A stretch of DNA of 64,000 bases from Paenibacillus sp. D2_2 (GTDB taxonomy: Bacteria > Bacillota > Bacilli > Paenibacillales > Paenibacillaceae): the NCBI RefSeq assembly GCF_031199965.1, contig NZ_CP133605.1:3070501-3134500 (forward strand), read 5' to 3'. The notes under the pieces were generated by a model. It was not told the DNA's origin and ran no database searches. It was given only the letters and a program-made list of their open reading frames with translations. Within the stretch, counting starts at the first letter, position 1. Every line of letters starts with the position of its first letter. Below, in pieces: positions 47,348 through 56,575 of the stretch. The position numbers and the translations under genes are program-made.

Positions 47348-48536
47348 ATGAAAAACGTCAAGTCAGTCTCTGTTATGCTACCGGTAGTAATGCTTAGTCT
47401 CGCATTGGCCCTTCGTCAAATGTCCATGACGATCGTCATGCCTTTTATTTCTACGTACTGTAAAGACCTTATTGGATACACGCCTTTATTAGCCGGACTT
47501 GCAGTCGGAATCTTTGGACTAACACAAGCTATATTTCAAATTCCCTATGGAGTACTTAGTGATAAATACGGGAACAAGCGAATGGTTCTGATTGGGCTTG
47601 TGCTTGTCGTCGTTGGGCTTGTCCTCGCTTTTTTCTCTAACAATATGGCTCTCTTGATCGTTTCACGTGCATTACAAGGCAGTGGTGCTATCATCGGAGT
47701 TGCCTATTCTTGGAGCATTGGCATGGTGAACGAAAAGGATAGAACGAAAGCGATGAGTATTCTTGGCGCCTTTATTTCCGTTGCAGCGGCCCTCGCTTTC
47801 GCAGTCGGACCATTGCTTCGCGAGATTATGTCCGTCAGATGGATGTTTATGACCTGTGCCATATTACTTACTTTGAATCTACTCTATATTTTGTTTTTCT
47901 TAAAGGATAATAAACAACATACAAAGACCCAAGCTGCTCCGAAAGGCACTTTTCGGCTCTTGCTTCAAAACAAGACTTTTGTAACACTCAATCTGGCTGC
48001 CTTCCTTAATAACTTCTTGATGGTCTCCGTATTCTATGCATTGCCTCTCGATTTGAACAAAATAACAGGGGAAACTGGAATGTGGAAGATTTTCGTACCG
48101 GCCATTATCGCAGCTATAATATTTATGAAGGCCGCAGTAACTTGGGCTGAGAAGAGTATTAACAACAATTATTACGTTCTGATCGCTTCCTTTATGATCT
48201 CAGCCGTGAGCATTATTTTTTATTTTAACAAGACGTCATTCCTCTCTTTGCTTGCCGGGACAACATTATTTATGTGTGCTTACATTTCCCTGACCACCCT
48301 TGTGGCGGCCAATGTGAACAGCATCGCAGAGGACAGCTATCGGGGACAGCGAATGGAATTTTTAATTCTTTCCAATTCGTAGGTAATTTTATCGGTGCCC
48401 TGATCACGGGATTTTTATGGGGATATCTGAGAGCCTAACCTGGCTAATGATGATCGTTATAGGAATAGCAGGTATTATTTTGATTGCTTTCGGAGGAATT
48501 CCGAGAGCACATCAAACAAGGGGGAATCGTATATGA
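47348..48536 (+). CDS. MFS drug-type efflux transporter, two frameshifts near the C-terminus
   Basis: About 396 residues with twelve helices. Motif A is GVLSDKYGNKRMVL; motif-C-like glycines occur in helix 5. The frame stops at 48380-48382, but other frames continue NGIFNSFQFVGNFIGALI and then GISESLTWLMMIVIGIAG to a stop at 48534-48536. The breaks are near 48353 and in GGGG at 48419-48422; one base added at each restores the family ending. It resembles YtbD/AraJ-type efflux pumps. The corrected stop overlaps the TetR start (ATGA), so the regulator is coupled and probably represses the operon. GGAGGG precedes the ATG. Confidence 0.85.
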
Positions 48537-49081
48537 AAGAGAATATCCTTAATGTCGCTGCTGAACTCATTGAGAAATACGGACTTAGAAAATTCACGAT
48601 CGATGAAATTGCAAAGGAATTAAAAATCAGCAAAAAAACAATTTATAAGCACTTTCAAAGTAAAGATGAGATTATTAAGGAGTTCTTTATTACAACACTG
48701 GACAGCGATCGAAACAGCGTAATTAGCGCACTCAACAGCGACCTGAATTTTAGGGATAAAATCCATTCGATTATATATTCCAATCACATATACAAAATCC
48801 CCCTCGCCCTCTTAACTGAAGCTAAACAGTTTTATCCTGAAGAATGGACTAGAATTGAGGAATTAAAGCACTTCAAGACACGCTCTATACAAAAATTGTT
48901 GGAGCAAGCTCAGACTAATGGCATCCTCAAGCCGCAGATTCATTTTGGAGTTTTATCAAAAATGCTGGAGGAAATCAGTGATATCTTTATCGACTACGAT
49001 TTTCTGTTGGAGAACAAACTAACAACGTCCGAAGCCATCGATGAAGCTTTGAAGATTGTGTTTAACGGAGTTATGAAATAG
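48533..49081 (+). CDS. TetR-family transcriptional regulator
   Basis: 182-residue repressor. The N-terminal HTH is FTIDEIAKELKISKKTIYKHF, followed by a ligand-binding helical domain. Last gene of the MFS operon, the usual arrangement of a self-regulated efflux system. Confidence 0.92.
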   Translation: MKENILNVAAELIEKYGLRKFTIDEIAKELKISKKTIYKHFQSKDEIIKEFFITTLDSDRNSVISALNSDLNFRDKIHSIIYSNHIYKIPLALLTEAKQFYPEEWTRIEELKHFKTRSIQKLLEQAQTNGILKPQIHFGVLSKMLEEISDIFIDYDFLLENKLTTSEAIDEALKIVFNGVMK

Positions 49082-49154
49082 CACTGACGTATAATAAGTG
49101 GCAATCCAATCATACTAAACCATAGCAAATCCCCACCAAAAGGATGTGGCCTAT

Positions 49155-49849
49155 GTGAATGGATGGATACAATTCGATTTTTGGGAAATGATCTTGAGAA
49201 CTACCATCACTTTCCTTATCCTGCTTACACTGACCAGACTTATCGGCGAAAAACAGCTAGGACACCTTACCTTTTTCGATTATGTTACTGGAATTACGAT
49301 CGGCTCTGTAGCAGCGGAAATTGTCGTTAGAAAAGACACTCCTTTTTTTAACGGCATGATAAGCTTAATATGGTGGGTAATTCTGGCGATTCTGATAAGC
49401 TATATAAGCTTAAAATCAAGTAAAGCCCGAATTGTGATGGATGGACAACCGAAGATTATTATTAAAAAAGGGAAGATTATGAAGGATACTTTGAAATCGA
49501 CCCGTTTAAACCTGGATGATCTATGCATGATGCTACGGGAAAAGGATGTATTTAGCATCCAGGACGTTCACTACGCAATCCTAGAACCTGATGGGAAAAT
49601 AAGCGTTCTTAGAAAGGAATTCAAACAACCTGTAACTAAAGGGGACTTGAATATTCCTACTCCTAACTTCACATATTTACCGTCCGAGATCATTTCAGAT
49701 GGAAAAATAGTTAAGAAGAACTTACAGGAATTAACTCTTGATGAGACTTGGCTCCATCAAGAGTTACTGAAAAAGGGATCCATTCTGCCGAAGAAGTGTT
49801 CTATGCTGAAGTGCAGAGTGATGGATCCCTATTTGTTGATAAGGACTGA
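49155..49849 (+). CDS. DUF421 membrane protein (YetF-like), C-terminal frameshift near 49789
   Basis: About 231 residues. Three N-terminal helices (residues 9-30, 38-55, 62-82) with LTRLIGEKQLGHLTFFDYV and GITIGSVAAEIV, then the cytoplasmic DUF421 domain (ARIVMDGQPKIIIKKGKI, LRLNLDDL-type STRLNLDDLCMMLRE, ISVLRKEFKQPVT). The open frame goes on to 49901, but the other frame gives EEVFYAEVQSDGSLFVDKD and stops at 49847-49849, the family's normal end. A missing base in CC at about 49789 explains it. Start is a GTG (49155, or 49146) after AAAAGGA. B. subtilis relatives (YetF, YrbG) affect spores. Confidence 0.82.
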
Positions 49850-49890
49850 GGTTCAGTGTATAATGCTGGTAACAAGTTCAATAAAAATTC

Positions 49891-49937
49891 AAGGGACGTA
49901 GTTTACGATCATTCGTAAATTGCGTCCCTTTATTCTT
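49891..49937 (+). terminator. Intrinsic terminator
   Basis: AAGGGACG and CGTCCCTT with inner AGTTTACG/CGTAAATT pairing, followed by TATTCTTGTT. Confidence 0.88.
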
Positions 49938-49972
49938 GTTCAATATCCTATTAATCTGTTGAGGTGTATACA

Positions 49973-50878
49973 ATGTTTGAGATACCACAGCTTATGCCAA
50001 ATGATCGAGCTATTATTATCAATGCGGATGACTTTGGAATAACACATAGTACAAATCAAGCCATAGTAGAATTGTTCGAAAACGATTCAATTACTTCCTC
50101 TTCTCTCATGGTCCCTTGTACTGCAGCAAAAGAAGTACCCCAATTATGTTCCAAGAACCATAATCTCAAAGTCGGAATACATCTGACACTTACTAGTACA
50201 GAAAACTATTCACTTAAACCTGTATTTCAAGAGTATAATCTGGAGAGTCTGGTTACTGATGAAGGCTTTTTCCCTAAGGACCTTACGTTTGTTGAAAAGA
50301 ATGCAGATCCCCTTCATGTCAAAGCGGAATTGGAAGCGCAGATATTATGGGCGCTCTCGCATGGAGTCGATGTTACCCATTTGGACAGCCATGCTGGTTC
50401 AGTTATGGGTCTTACGACCGGCCGTGATTTCCTTGAGATCGTATTCGATTTATGTGAGAAGTATGAATTGCCCTTTAATTTACCTTTGCAAATTATCGAT
50501 CAGCCTTTCTTAAGTAGGAGTCAAAAAAGTCTTTTTGAACAAAGGATTCTTTCTGCTAAGCGTCGTGGAATTGAGTTAATTGACGACTTGATACCGCTCC
50601 CCTATCATCTTGATCCTGGAGAGAATTACAATCATATGAGAGATGGGCTAATTAGGCAGATTGAATACTGCAAACCAGGCATTACACAGATCGTTGCTCA
50701 TCCCGCCAAGGTAACAAGTGAACTCCAGGCACTAACCCCGCACTTCAAAAAAAGAGGGCTTGAATTCCAATTGCTCAATGATCCACGGATCAAGCATACG
50801 CTTCAAGTAAATCACATAAAGCTAATATCATGGGAATATTTGCGCTCGCTACAAAGATCCAAGAAGCCGCTGTATTGA
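49973..50878 (+). CDS. ChbG/YdjC-family carbohydrate deacetylase
   Basis: 301-residue metal-dependent amidohydrolase-like protein. The metal site is IINADDFGITHS at the N-terminus, with KVGIHLTL and VTHLDSHAG supplying the His ligands, as in ChbG, which removes acetyl groups from chitobiose derivatives. Start ATG 49973 is eight bases after GAGG. The C-terminal part (GITQIVAHPAKVTSEL) is also typical. It is followed after 73 bp by the asparaginase gene. Confidence 0.87.
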   Translation: MFEIPQLMPNDRAIIINADDFGITHSTNQAIVELFENDSITSSSLMVPCTAAKEVPQLCSKNHNLKVGIHLTLTSTENYSLKPVFQEYNLESLVTDEGFFPKDLTFVEKNADPLHVKAELEAQILWALSHGVDVTHLDSHAGSVMGLTTGRDFLEIVFDLCEKYELPFNLPLQIIDQPFLSRSQKSLFEQRILSAKRRGIELIDDLIPLPYHLDPGENYNHMRDGLIRQIEYCKPGITQIVAHPAKVTSELQALTPHFKKRGLEFQLLNDPRIKHTLQVNHIKLISWEYLRSLQRSKKPLY

Positions 50879-50951
50879 CTTATTGGCAAATATACGTTAA
50901 TTTTCTGACTAGCAGTACTGAATAGATTGCAACTGGAAAGGAATACCAAAC

Positions 50952-51989
50952 ATGATAATACCTGATTATTCCGTACATTTTGAAACTTTGCCTTCTTATA
51001 ATCCTGAGCTTAAAAATGTTGTCGTTCTAGCCACAGGCGGGACGATTGCCGGAAGCGGAGAGGCGCATAAAACATTAAATTACGAACCGGGTTCACTGCC
51101 TATAGAGCATCTTCTCGATAGTGTGCCGCATTTGAATGAGATCGCGAATTGCAGCGGCTTACAGATCAGTAATCTGTGCAGCGCTGACATTACTGGCTCA
51201 CACTGGCTGACCTTGGCCACAATCATCAATGATTTAGCCCAAAGGGAAGATGTCCATGGCTTCGTCATTACTCATGGGACGGATACACTCGATGAGACAT
51301 CCTATTTTCTCAACCTTGTCGTTAAGACAGACAAACCCGTCATTATTACCGGTTCCATGCGTCCAGCTACTGCAATTAGCGCTGACGGCCCGCTGAACCT
51401 GTTCCAATCCGTTGCACTGGCTGCAAATCCAGAAGCGATCGGCCAGGGAGTGATGGTCGTATTTGCAGAAGGAATATACAGCGGCAGAGATGTGCAAAAA
51501 GTTAATACTTTTAAAGCTAACGCCTTCGACGAACGGGATTTCGGCTGCCTCGGATACATGCGGGACCATCAGGCTTTCTTCTATACCCGTTCGCTGAAGA
51601 AGCATACAACGGATGCTCAATTTGATATTTCACAAATATCTGAACTGCCAACAGTCTCTGTTGCTTATTTTCATGTCGATGCTGACCCGGGGATCCTGGA
51701 TTATCTAGCTACGATCTCTAAAGGGATCGTCATCGCTGGAGCAGGCGGAGGTATCTACAGTAAACCTTGGATCGACCGAGTTCAGGCACTCAAGAATAAC
51801 AATATCCCTGTAGTACGCTGCTCACGGATTTCAAGTGGAATTACGCTCAAGGATGCTTATATTGACCTGTCCGCGAACTCTATTCCATGCAATAGTCTCG
51901 TTCCGCAAAAAGCTCGGATCCTCCTCTCTCTTGCCTTGACACAGACAACAGAGTATCACGAGATTGCAGCTATGTTTGATGAATATTAA
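50952..51989 (+). CDS. L-asparaginase
   Basis: 345-residue asparaginase of the bacterial (non-plant) type. First Thr in VVVLATGGTIAGSG (Thr31), second Thr and Asp in ITHGTDTLDETSYFL (Thr110, Asp111), Lys in ITGSMRPATA region. It hydrolyses Asn to Asp and ammonia. No signal peptide is visible, so it is probably cytoplasmic (AnsA-like use), although in length and motifs it resembles type II enzymes. Confidence 0.93.
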   Translation: MIIPDYSVHFETLPSYNPELKNVVVLATGGTIAGSGEAHKTLNYEPGSLPIEHLLDSVPHLNEIANCSGLQISNLCSADITGSHWLTLATIINDLAQREDVHGFVITHGTDTLDETSYFLNLVVKTDKPVIITGSMRPATAISADGPLNLFQSVALAANPEAIGQGVMVVFAEGIYSGRDVQKVNTFKANAFDERDFGCLGYMRDHQAFFYTRSLKKHTTDAQFDISQISELPTVSVAYFHVDADPGILDYLATISKGIVIAGAGGGIYSKPWIDRVQALKNNNIPVVRCSRISSGITLKDAYIDLSANSIPCNSLVPQKARILLSLALTQTTEYHEIAAMFDEY

Positions 51990-52000
51990 GCTAGCGATGT

Positions 52001-52040
52001 AAATAAAGACAGCCCAAACAAGCGGGGCTGTCTTTATTTA
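52001..52040. terminator. Bidirectional-type terminator after the asparaginase gene
   Basis: AAATAAAGACAGCCC (52001-52015) pairs with GGCTGTCTTTATTT (52026-52039), ending in T-rich sequence. Confidence 0.92.
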
Positions 52041-52122
52041 CATAATATGCTAATTGATAAAACACTCTCTTAATGTATAACGCCTACTATTAATTTGTAA
52101 AACATACATTAGGAGGGAAAAT

Positions 52123-52875
52123 ATGAAGCCAGATAAGACTAAATTGAAACATGCTATTGTAGCAGCAACTGCTGCAGCCGTGCTCGTCTCGGGCGCGATT
52201 ACAACGCAAATCTCGGAGAAAAGCAAGGGAACTCAAGGCAATCTCGTTAATAAAGCCAAGCAATTAGGCTATTCATATGTGTCCAGTAAAGAGGAACTGC
52301 AAAAAGCTAAGAATGGTAAGCTGCTCGGTTTATTCGCAAATGAGGAAATGTTCCAGCAAAGACCGGAAGGCGAAGGAGATATTTATGATCCGGTCGTCTC
52401 CTTACCGGAGATGACGAAGAAAGCGCTCGATACACTCTCCACCAATAAAAAGGGATTTTTCCTGATGGTTGAAGAAGAGGGCACTGATGAATTCGCTCAT
52501 GAGAACAATGCGAAAATGACGATCAAATCTGGCCAAGAGCTCGATAAAGCCGTTAAGATCGCTAAAGACTTCGCCAAGAAAAATCCGGATACCCTCGTAC
52601 TTGTGCTGGCCGACCATGAAACCGGCGGCTTCTCGATCGAACCTGTGGACGATAAGGACGAATCAGGAGACGGCATCTCCCAAGAAGACGGACCTTTTGC
52701 TATCGCCAAATCGAAACTTAACTTCGTAGTGGATTGGACGACTTCAGGGCACACGGCGGTAGATATTCCAGTTACGGCAACTGGCAAAAATGCCGAACTC
52801 TTCACAGGAATCTATGAGAATACTGAAGTATTTAGCAAATTGATGCAGGCTCTCGGACTGAAAACTAAGAAATAA
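52123..52875 (+). pseudogene. Alkaline phosphatase lacking its N-terminal catalytic half
   Basis: 250-residue exported remnant of a PhoA-type phosphatase (full enzymes have about 450-480). A signal peptide (residues 1-30) leads directly into QISEKSKGTQGNLVNKAKQL, which belongs to the middle of the enzyme. The metal-binding Asp of the N-terminus and the catalytic Ser (DSA motif) are absent. Later ligands remain: MVEEEGTDEFAHENN (Glu, Asp, His), LADHETGG (Asp, His) and SGHTAVDIP (His). The frame is open throughout, so about 200 residues were lost in frame. A GGAGGG site precedes the ATG. It cannot be an ordinary phosphatase. Confidence 0.82.
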
Positions 52876-52898
52876 CTTATAGAGAAATATTGAGACAG

Positions 52899-52942
52899 AC
52901 AGCCCTTACGTCAGATGAATGACGTTAAGGGCTGTTTTTTGC
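52899..52942 (+). terminator. Intrinsic terminator after the phosphatase remnant
   Basis: ACAGCCCTTACGTCA pairs with TGACGTTAAGGGCTGT around GATGAA, followed by TTTTTT. Confidence 0.93.
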
Positions 52943-52999
52943 AATTATTTAGGCCATAATGTTATATGTACATAACATATTAATCAAAGGATGAACGCC

Positions 53000-53962
53000 A
53001 TGAGTTTTACATCACTGTCTGCCTCCCTTGCGGAACTGAAGCTAAGAAGCTGTCTGATCAGTAAACGTGGCCAGCTAATTTTCGAATATTATAAAGACAC
53101 TAACATCCCGGGCCAGATCGCCAAGATTAACTCATGTACCAAGAGCATCCTTTCCTCTCTTATCTGCATCGCTATGGATCAAGGGTACTTGCCTCCTCCG
53201 GAAACAGCGATCTCGAAATACTTCCCGGAGCTTGTTGTAAAGGCAAAGTATGGCTCCATCCAGACGGACGAGCCATCCACTGGCAGCAAAATACCCGATG
53301 CTCGCAAGCTTGATATTACGATAAATCATCTGTTAACAATGTCAGCTGGATTTGATTGGACGGAGTTTGGCGGGCAAAATTCTTTTCCGAAAATGACAAG
53401 AACGTCGGATTGGATCAACTTCGTGCTGGATCAACCTCTATCCGATCTACCTGGTACGAGAATGGAGTACAATTCCGGAGTCTCGCAGCTGTTGTCTGTT
53501 ATTCTGGTGCAAGCAACCGGCTTATCCGTTGCCGAATTTGCCGAGAAGCAGCTATTCGGCCCGCTCGGGATAGAGTCCTATAAATGGGAGACCGACCCTC
53601 AGGGTTTCCACACTGGTGGCTTCGGACTATGGCTGCGCCCTACCGATATGCTGAAGTTTGGACAACTCTATTTGCAACAAGGAATGTGGGAGGGCAAGCA
53701 GATCATCTCGCCTGAGCTTATCACCCGAACTATCCATCCCACTCTTCCCGCCGAAGCACCGCGTCATGGATTTTATGGCTGGCACTGGTGGGTGGATAAG
53801 TTGTCTTCAATTGACTATTACTATGCACGCGGCTTCGGCGGGCAGTTCATTCATATCATCCCTAGCCTGGAGACAGTGGTTGTTCAGACGCATGATAATC
53901 GCAAGAAAAAGGAACAACCTGATATTTTCCGTGAATATATCTTGCCTTTGTTAATCGAATAA
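53000..53962 (+). CDS. Serine hydrolase of the class C beta-lactamase family
   Basis: About 320 residues, cytoplasmic (no signal peptide). The catalytic SxxK is in INSCTKSILSS (Ser-Cys-Thr-Lys), the second motif is EYNSGVSQLL (YxN-like), and the third region is YYYARGFGGQFIHIIP. The group includes esterases, amidohydrolases (for example 6-aminohexanoate-dimer hydrolase) and D-peptidases, not necessarily beta-lactamases. The ATG at 53000 is nine bases after AAAGG; the one at 52991 is adjacent to it. Confidence 0.86.
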   Translation: MSFTSLSASLAELKLRSCLISKRGQLIFEYYKDTNIPGQIAKINSCTKSILSSLICIAMDQGYLPPPETAISKYFPELVVKAKYGSIQTDEPSTGSKIPDARKLDITINHLLTMSAGFDWTEFGGQNSFPKMTRTSDWINFVLDQPLSDLPGTRMEYNSGVSQLLSVILVQATGLSVAEFAEKQLFGPLGIESYKWETDPQGFHTGGFGLWLRPTDMLKFGQLYLQQGMWEGKQIISPELITRTIHPTLPAEAPRHGFYGWHWWVDKLSSIDYYYARGFGGQFIHIIPSLETVVVQTHDNRKKKEQPDIFREYILPLLIE

Positions 53963-53978
53963 CGTCCCTGTAAATCTG

Positions 53979-54022
53979 AAAAGGAAGGTATCGGACTCGA
54001 ACTGTCGATACCTTCCTTTTAT
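53979..54022. terminator. Strong bidirectional terminator
   Basis: AAAAGGAAGGTATCG (53979-53993) pairs perfectly with CGATACCTTCCTTTT (54006-54020) between convergent genes; A and T runs flank both sides. Confidence 0.95.
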
Positions 54023-54651
54023 CATTTTCCCCACCTGGCTTCATCAATAGACCAATTTCTCACGATAAAGGACATGCATGCTTTTCTGTTCGTATATAGG
54101 AGGATTACAAAATTAATTATCCAGATGTAGATCAGCGGTAGCGAGAAATCAATGAAGTATAGATACACTAATAATATTAAAAATCCGATTACGACTTGAA
54201 AACCATCTGTTGACCTTGGATCGGCCCGGTTGTTATGGAGCGGGATGAAGATAAGTTTCAGTAGAGCCAGAATGACCGCGTAAGCTAGAGCAACCTCGAA
54301 CCATGTTAACGCACTCCACACACCAAAGGTCACAGCTATCGCTTTACCGCCCTTGAATTTCATAAATGGTGAGAATACATGCCCCAAAATAAAAGCAGTT
54401 GCAACCCATATCAGATCATAGCCTTGAATTAGTCTGAAATGCATCATCAAGAATAGAGGAACGTATCCCTTGGCGAAGTCGAGCAATATCCCCAGTAGCC
54501 CCATTCTGTACCCAGCTGCTTGCCATAGATTGAAGGCGCCAGGATTGCCGTCTCCTTCCCTTCGTATATCTTTGCTAGCTACCTTCCCCAGCCAATAAGA
54601 GAACATCAGTGATCCGGACAGAAACCCCGTAACGGTCAGCAAGATGATCAT
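54022..54651 (-). CDS. PlsY-like glycerol-3-phosphate acyltransferase
   Basis: About 209 residues with about five helices. Family motifs are visible: SYWLGKVASKDIRREGDGNPG (GNPGA with N), AFNLWQAAGYRMGLLGI, LDFAKGYVPL and FMKFKGGKAIA (the KGGKA loop). It transfers acyl from acyl-phosphate to glycerol-3-phosphate. The final 40 residues are extended compared with PlsY. It starts at 54651, at the stop of the glycosyltransferase gene, so the two are coupled; it may act on a glycosylated lipid rather than being the housekeeping PlsY. Confidence 0.85.
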   Translation of the reverse strand: MIILLTVTGFLSGSLMFSYWLGKVASKDIRREGDGNPGAFNLWQAAGYRMGLLGILLDFAKGYVPLFLMMHFRLIQGYDLIWVATAFILGHVFSPFMKFKGGKAIAVTFGVWSALTWFEVALAYAVILALLKLIFIPLHNNRADPRSTDGFQVVIGFLILLVYLYFIDFSLPLIYIWIINFVILLYTNRKACMSFIVRNWSIDEARWGK

Positions 54652-54653
54652 TT

Positions 54654-55778
54654 CTAGGACCTGCCCCTCACCTGAATCGCCCTGCCTTTCCACGATACAG
54701 ACCCAAGAAATATGACCTGATATGCGGAATAGAGCATCACAATCAGAAAGAACAGCGTCGACAAAATATGAAGGATTGGCATTAGCTTACCGAACTTTCC
54801 AACGTACTTGATCAAATAAAAAATTTGCATGGTATACAGTACATAACCGATAAGTGCTGCATAGAACCACGAACTATCCCAAAAGATAACAGTACTCTCG
54901 GCGACAATCAGTCCAATTAACCATAACGCAACCAATACGATTGTCGGAGCCGCTAATTTGGAGGTACTGAGAACAGCCCCCTTTCCAAATCCCTGCAGTT
55001 CACTCTTGATCCCGTTCGGATACATTCTAAAGGAGACAAGTCCTTGCCCTAGAAAGTTGGTCACTGGAATTCCAGCTGCCCGGTACCTTGCCCCTAAATT
55101 GAGATCGTCCAACACTTCTGCTTTAATACTGTCATGTCCCTGAATCGCTTCATAATCCACTCTGGTCGTAATAATACAGGAACCATATAGTCCTTTCTGC
55201 TTACTTTTACGTTCAAAAGGAGAAGTAAAGGCGAACACGCCAAGAATATTGGCAACCATTGCTAACCGTTCATAAAGTTTCTCCGTATAGTGGTACGGGA
55301 CAACCGAGATTACCCCGCCACATTGCTTACGTAATCCTAATAACGATTCAAGCGCATGAGGATCCATCCGAATATCCGCATCCAGAAAAACAATCAAATC
55401 GCCTGAACTATGCAGAAATCCATTCCATACGGCCCAGGTCTTCCCCGTCCACCCGGCAGGTAGCTCCGGATTATCTACTACCTTAACTCCGTAGCTCATA
55501 GCAATTTCTCGCGTTCGATCCTCTGAACCATCGTCTACAACGATAATTTCATCAGGTTGATAGCGTTGACTCAACAAGGAGCTAAGGAGTTGAGGCAAAT
55601 TGGCCTCCTCATTTCTAGCAGGGATGATGACTGAAATTCGTTCATCTTTTATATATGTCTCTGTACTTTCCGGCACTGTATTTTTTCGAAACAATAAAAA
55701 ACCTGAAATACATCCCAAGAAGACAATAACAGAAACTGCAACCACCAAATCGATCCCCCGATCAGAAAGGAACTGCAT
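54654..55778 (-). CDS. Membrane glycosyltransferase family 2 (CrtQ-like)
   Basis: About 374 residues. One N-terminal helix, then a GT-A domain: SVIIPARNEEANLPQLL, EIIVVDDGSEDRT, DXD motif in FLDADIRMD, and EVLDDLNLGARYRAAG as the acceptor-site motif. Three to four C-terminal helices end with WKGRAIQV. This matches CrtQ-type enzymes that glycosylate carotenoid acids in staphylococci and bacilli. No carotenoid desaturase gene is in the window, so the acceptor lipid is uncertain. No good ribosome site is seen; ATG at 55778 or TTG at 55784. Confidence 0.85.
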   Translation of the reverse strand: MQFLSDRGIDLVVAVSVIVFLGCISGFLLFRKNTVPESTETYIKDERISVIIPARNEEANLPQLLSSLLSQRYQPDEIIVVDDGSEDRTREIAMSYGVKVVDNPELPAGWTGKTWAVWNGFLHSSGDLIVFLDADIRMDPHALESLLGLRKQCGGVISVVPYHYTEKLYERLAMVANILGVFAFTSPFERKSKQKGLYGSCIITTRVDYEAIQGHDSIKAEVLDDLNLGARYRAAGIPVTNFLGQGLVSFRMYPNGIKSELQGFGKGAVLSTSKLAAPTIVLVALWLIGLIVAESTVIFWDSSWFYAALIGYVLYTMQIFYLIKYVGKFGKLMPILHILSTLFFLIVMLYSAYQVIFLGSVSWKGRAIQVRGRS

Positions 55779-55918
55779 GAACAAGATTAATTATTTATAC
55801 GCGACATGATAGTTTTCAATGCTAGATGTACCGGATATAACGGAAAAGCCACGAAACCCTCATCTGGTAAAATACAGTGAGCTGCTTCATGGCTAATGGT
55901 TTGAACTAAATTTGATGA

Positions 55919-56542
55919 TTAGGTAGTGGCCTCTTTATAAGGTACTACAGCACCGCAGAATTCGCACTTAACCGACTGATCCGGCGGTACATTTGCTACA
56001 GCACCGCACCCCGGACATTCGACTGATAGTGGTACTTTAGGAGTTGCTCCCGTTACTGAAGACGTTCCTCTCGGAAAAGCGCTAGCTGGATTACCATTCT
56101 CCGTTGATGAAGTATAAACATAGCTAGTGGTAACAGTTCTACCACCCTGAGAATTTGCTTGTTTGATCTGCTGCTGTACAAAATCATTTACCGATCTTGC
56201 ATCAAGTGGGTCAAAACCTGTATTCACCGGTCTTTGCGGAGATGGTCCTGCTTGGTTCGGATTAGGAACCCCGTATGGTACACCATTCGGCATCCTATTC
56301 ATACCAGGATTTGCAGGTCCACCTCGGGGATAGCCTGCCATGTTCATTTGGGGCTGCTTTTTCGCATCAACCATCTTGATACTCGCTATTAACAACAAAA
56401 TACCCGGTAAAATTAATACAATAAGAGAAATAAAAAACAACGCCACTTCAGACGAAGCTAAACTTCCAAAAACCATGATGATCCCGAGAAGAAGTAGAAC
56501 TATTGATAATACCATGAGCAAAACACCGGAAAGCTTCTTCAC
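55919..56542 (-). CDS. Membrane protein with C-terminal zinc ribbon
   Basis: 207 residues. Two N-terminal helices (about 6-25, 32-52), then a long Pro/Gly/Asn-rich linker (MNMAGYPRGGPANPGMNRMP), and a C-terminal zinc ribbon with CPGCG and CEFCGA. Third gene of an operon with an SPFH protein that also has zinc ribbons. B. subtilis has a comparable ydjGHI set. Confidence 0.75.
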   Translation of the reverse strand: MKKLSGVLLMVLSIVLLLLGIIMVFGSLASSEVALFFISLIVLILPGILLLIASIKMVDAKKQPQMNMAGYPRGGPANPGMNRMPNGVPYGVPNPNQAGPSPQRPVNTGFDPLDARSVNDFVQQQIKQANSQGGRTVTTSYVYTSSTENGNPASAFPRGTSSVTGATPKVPLSVECPGCGAVANVPPDQSVKCEFCGAVVPYKEATT

Positions 56543-56575
56543 ATCATAACCTCCTGAACCTATATCGTCGACTAA

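Noticed and set aside
52040..52122. TTAATG/TATTAA blocks before the phosphatase remnant as a PhoP box
   Set aside because: The TT(A/T)A(C/T)A repeats do not have the required regular spacing.
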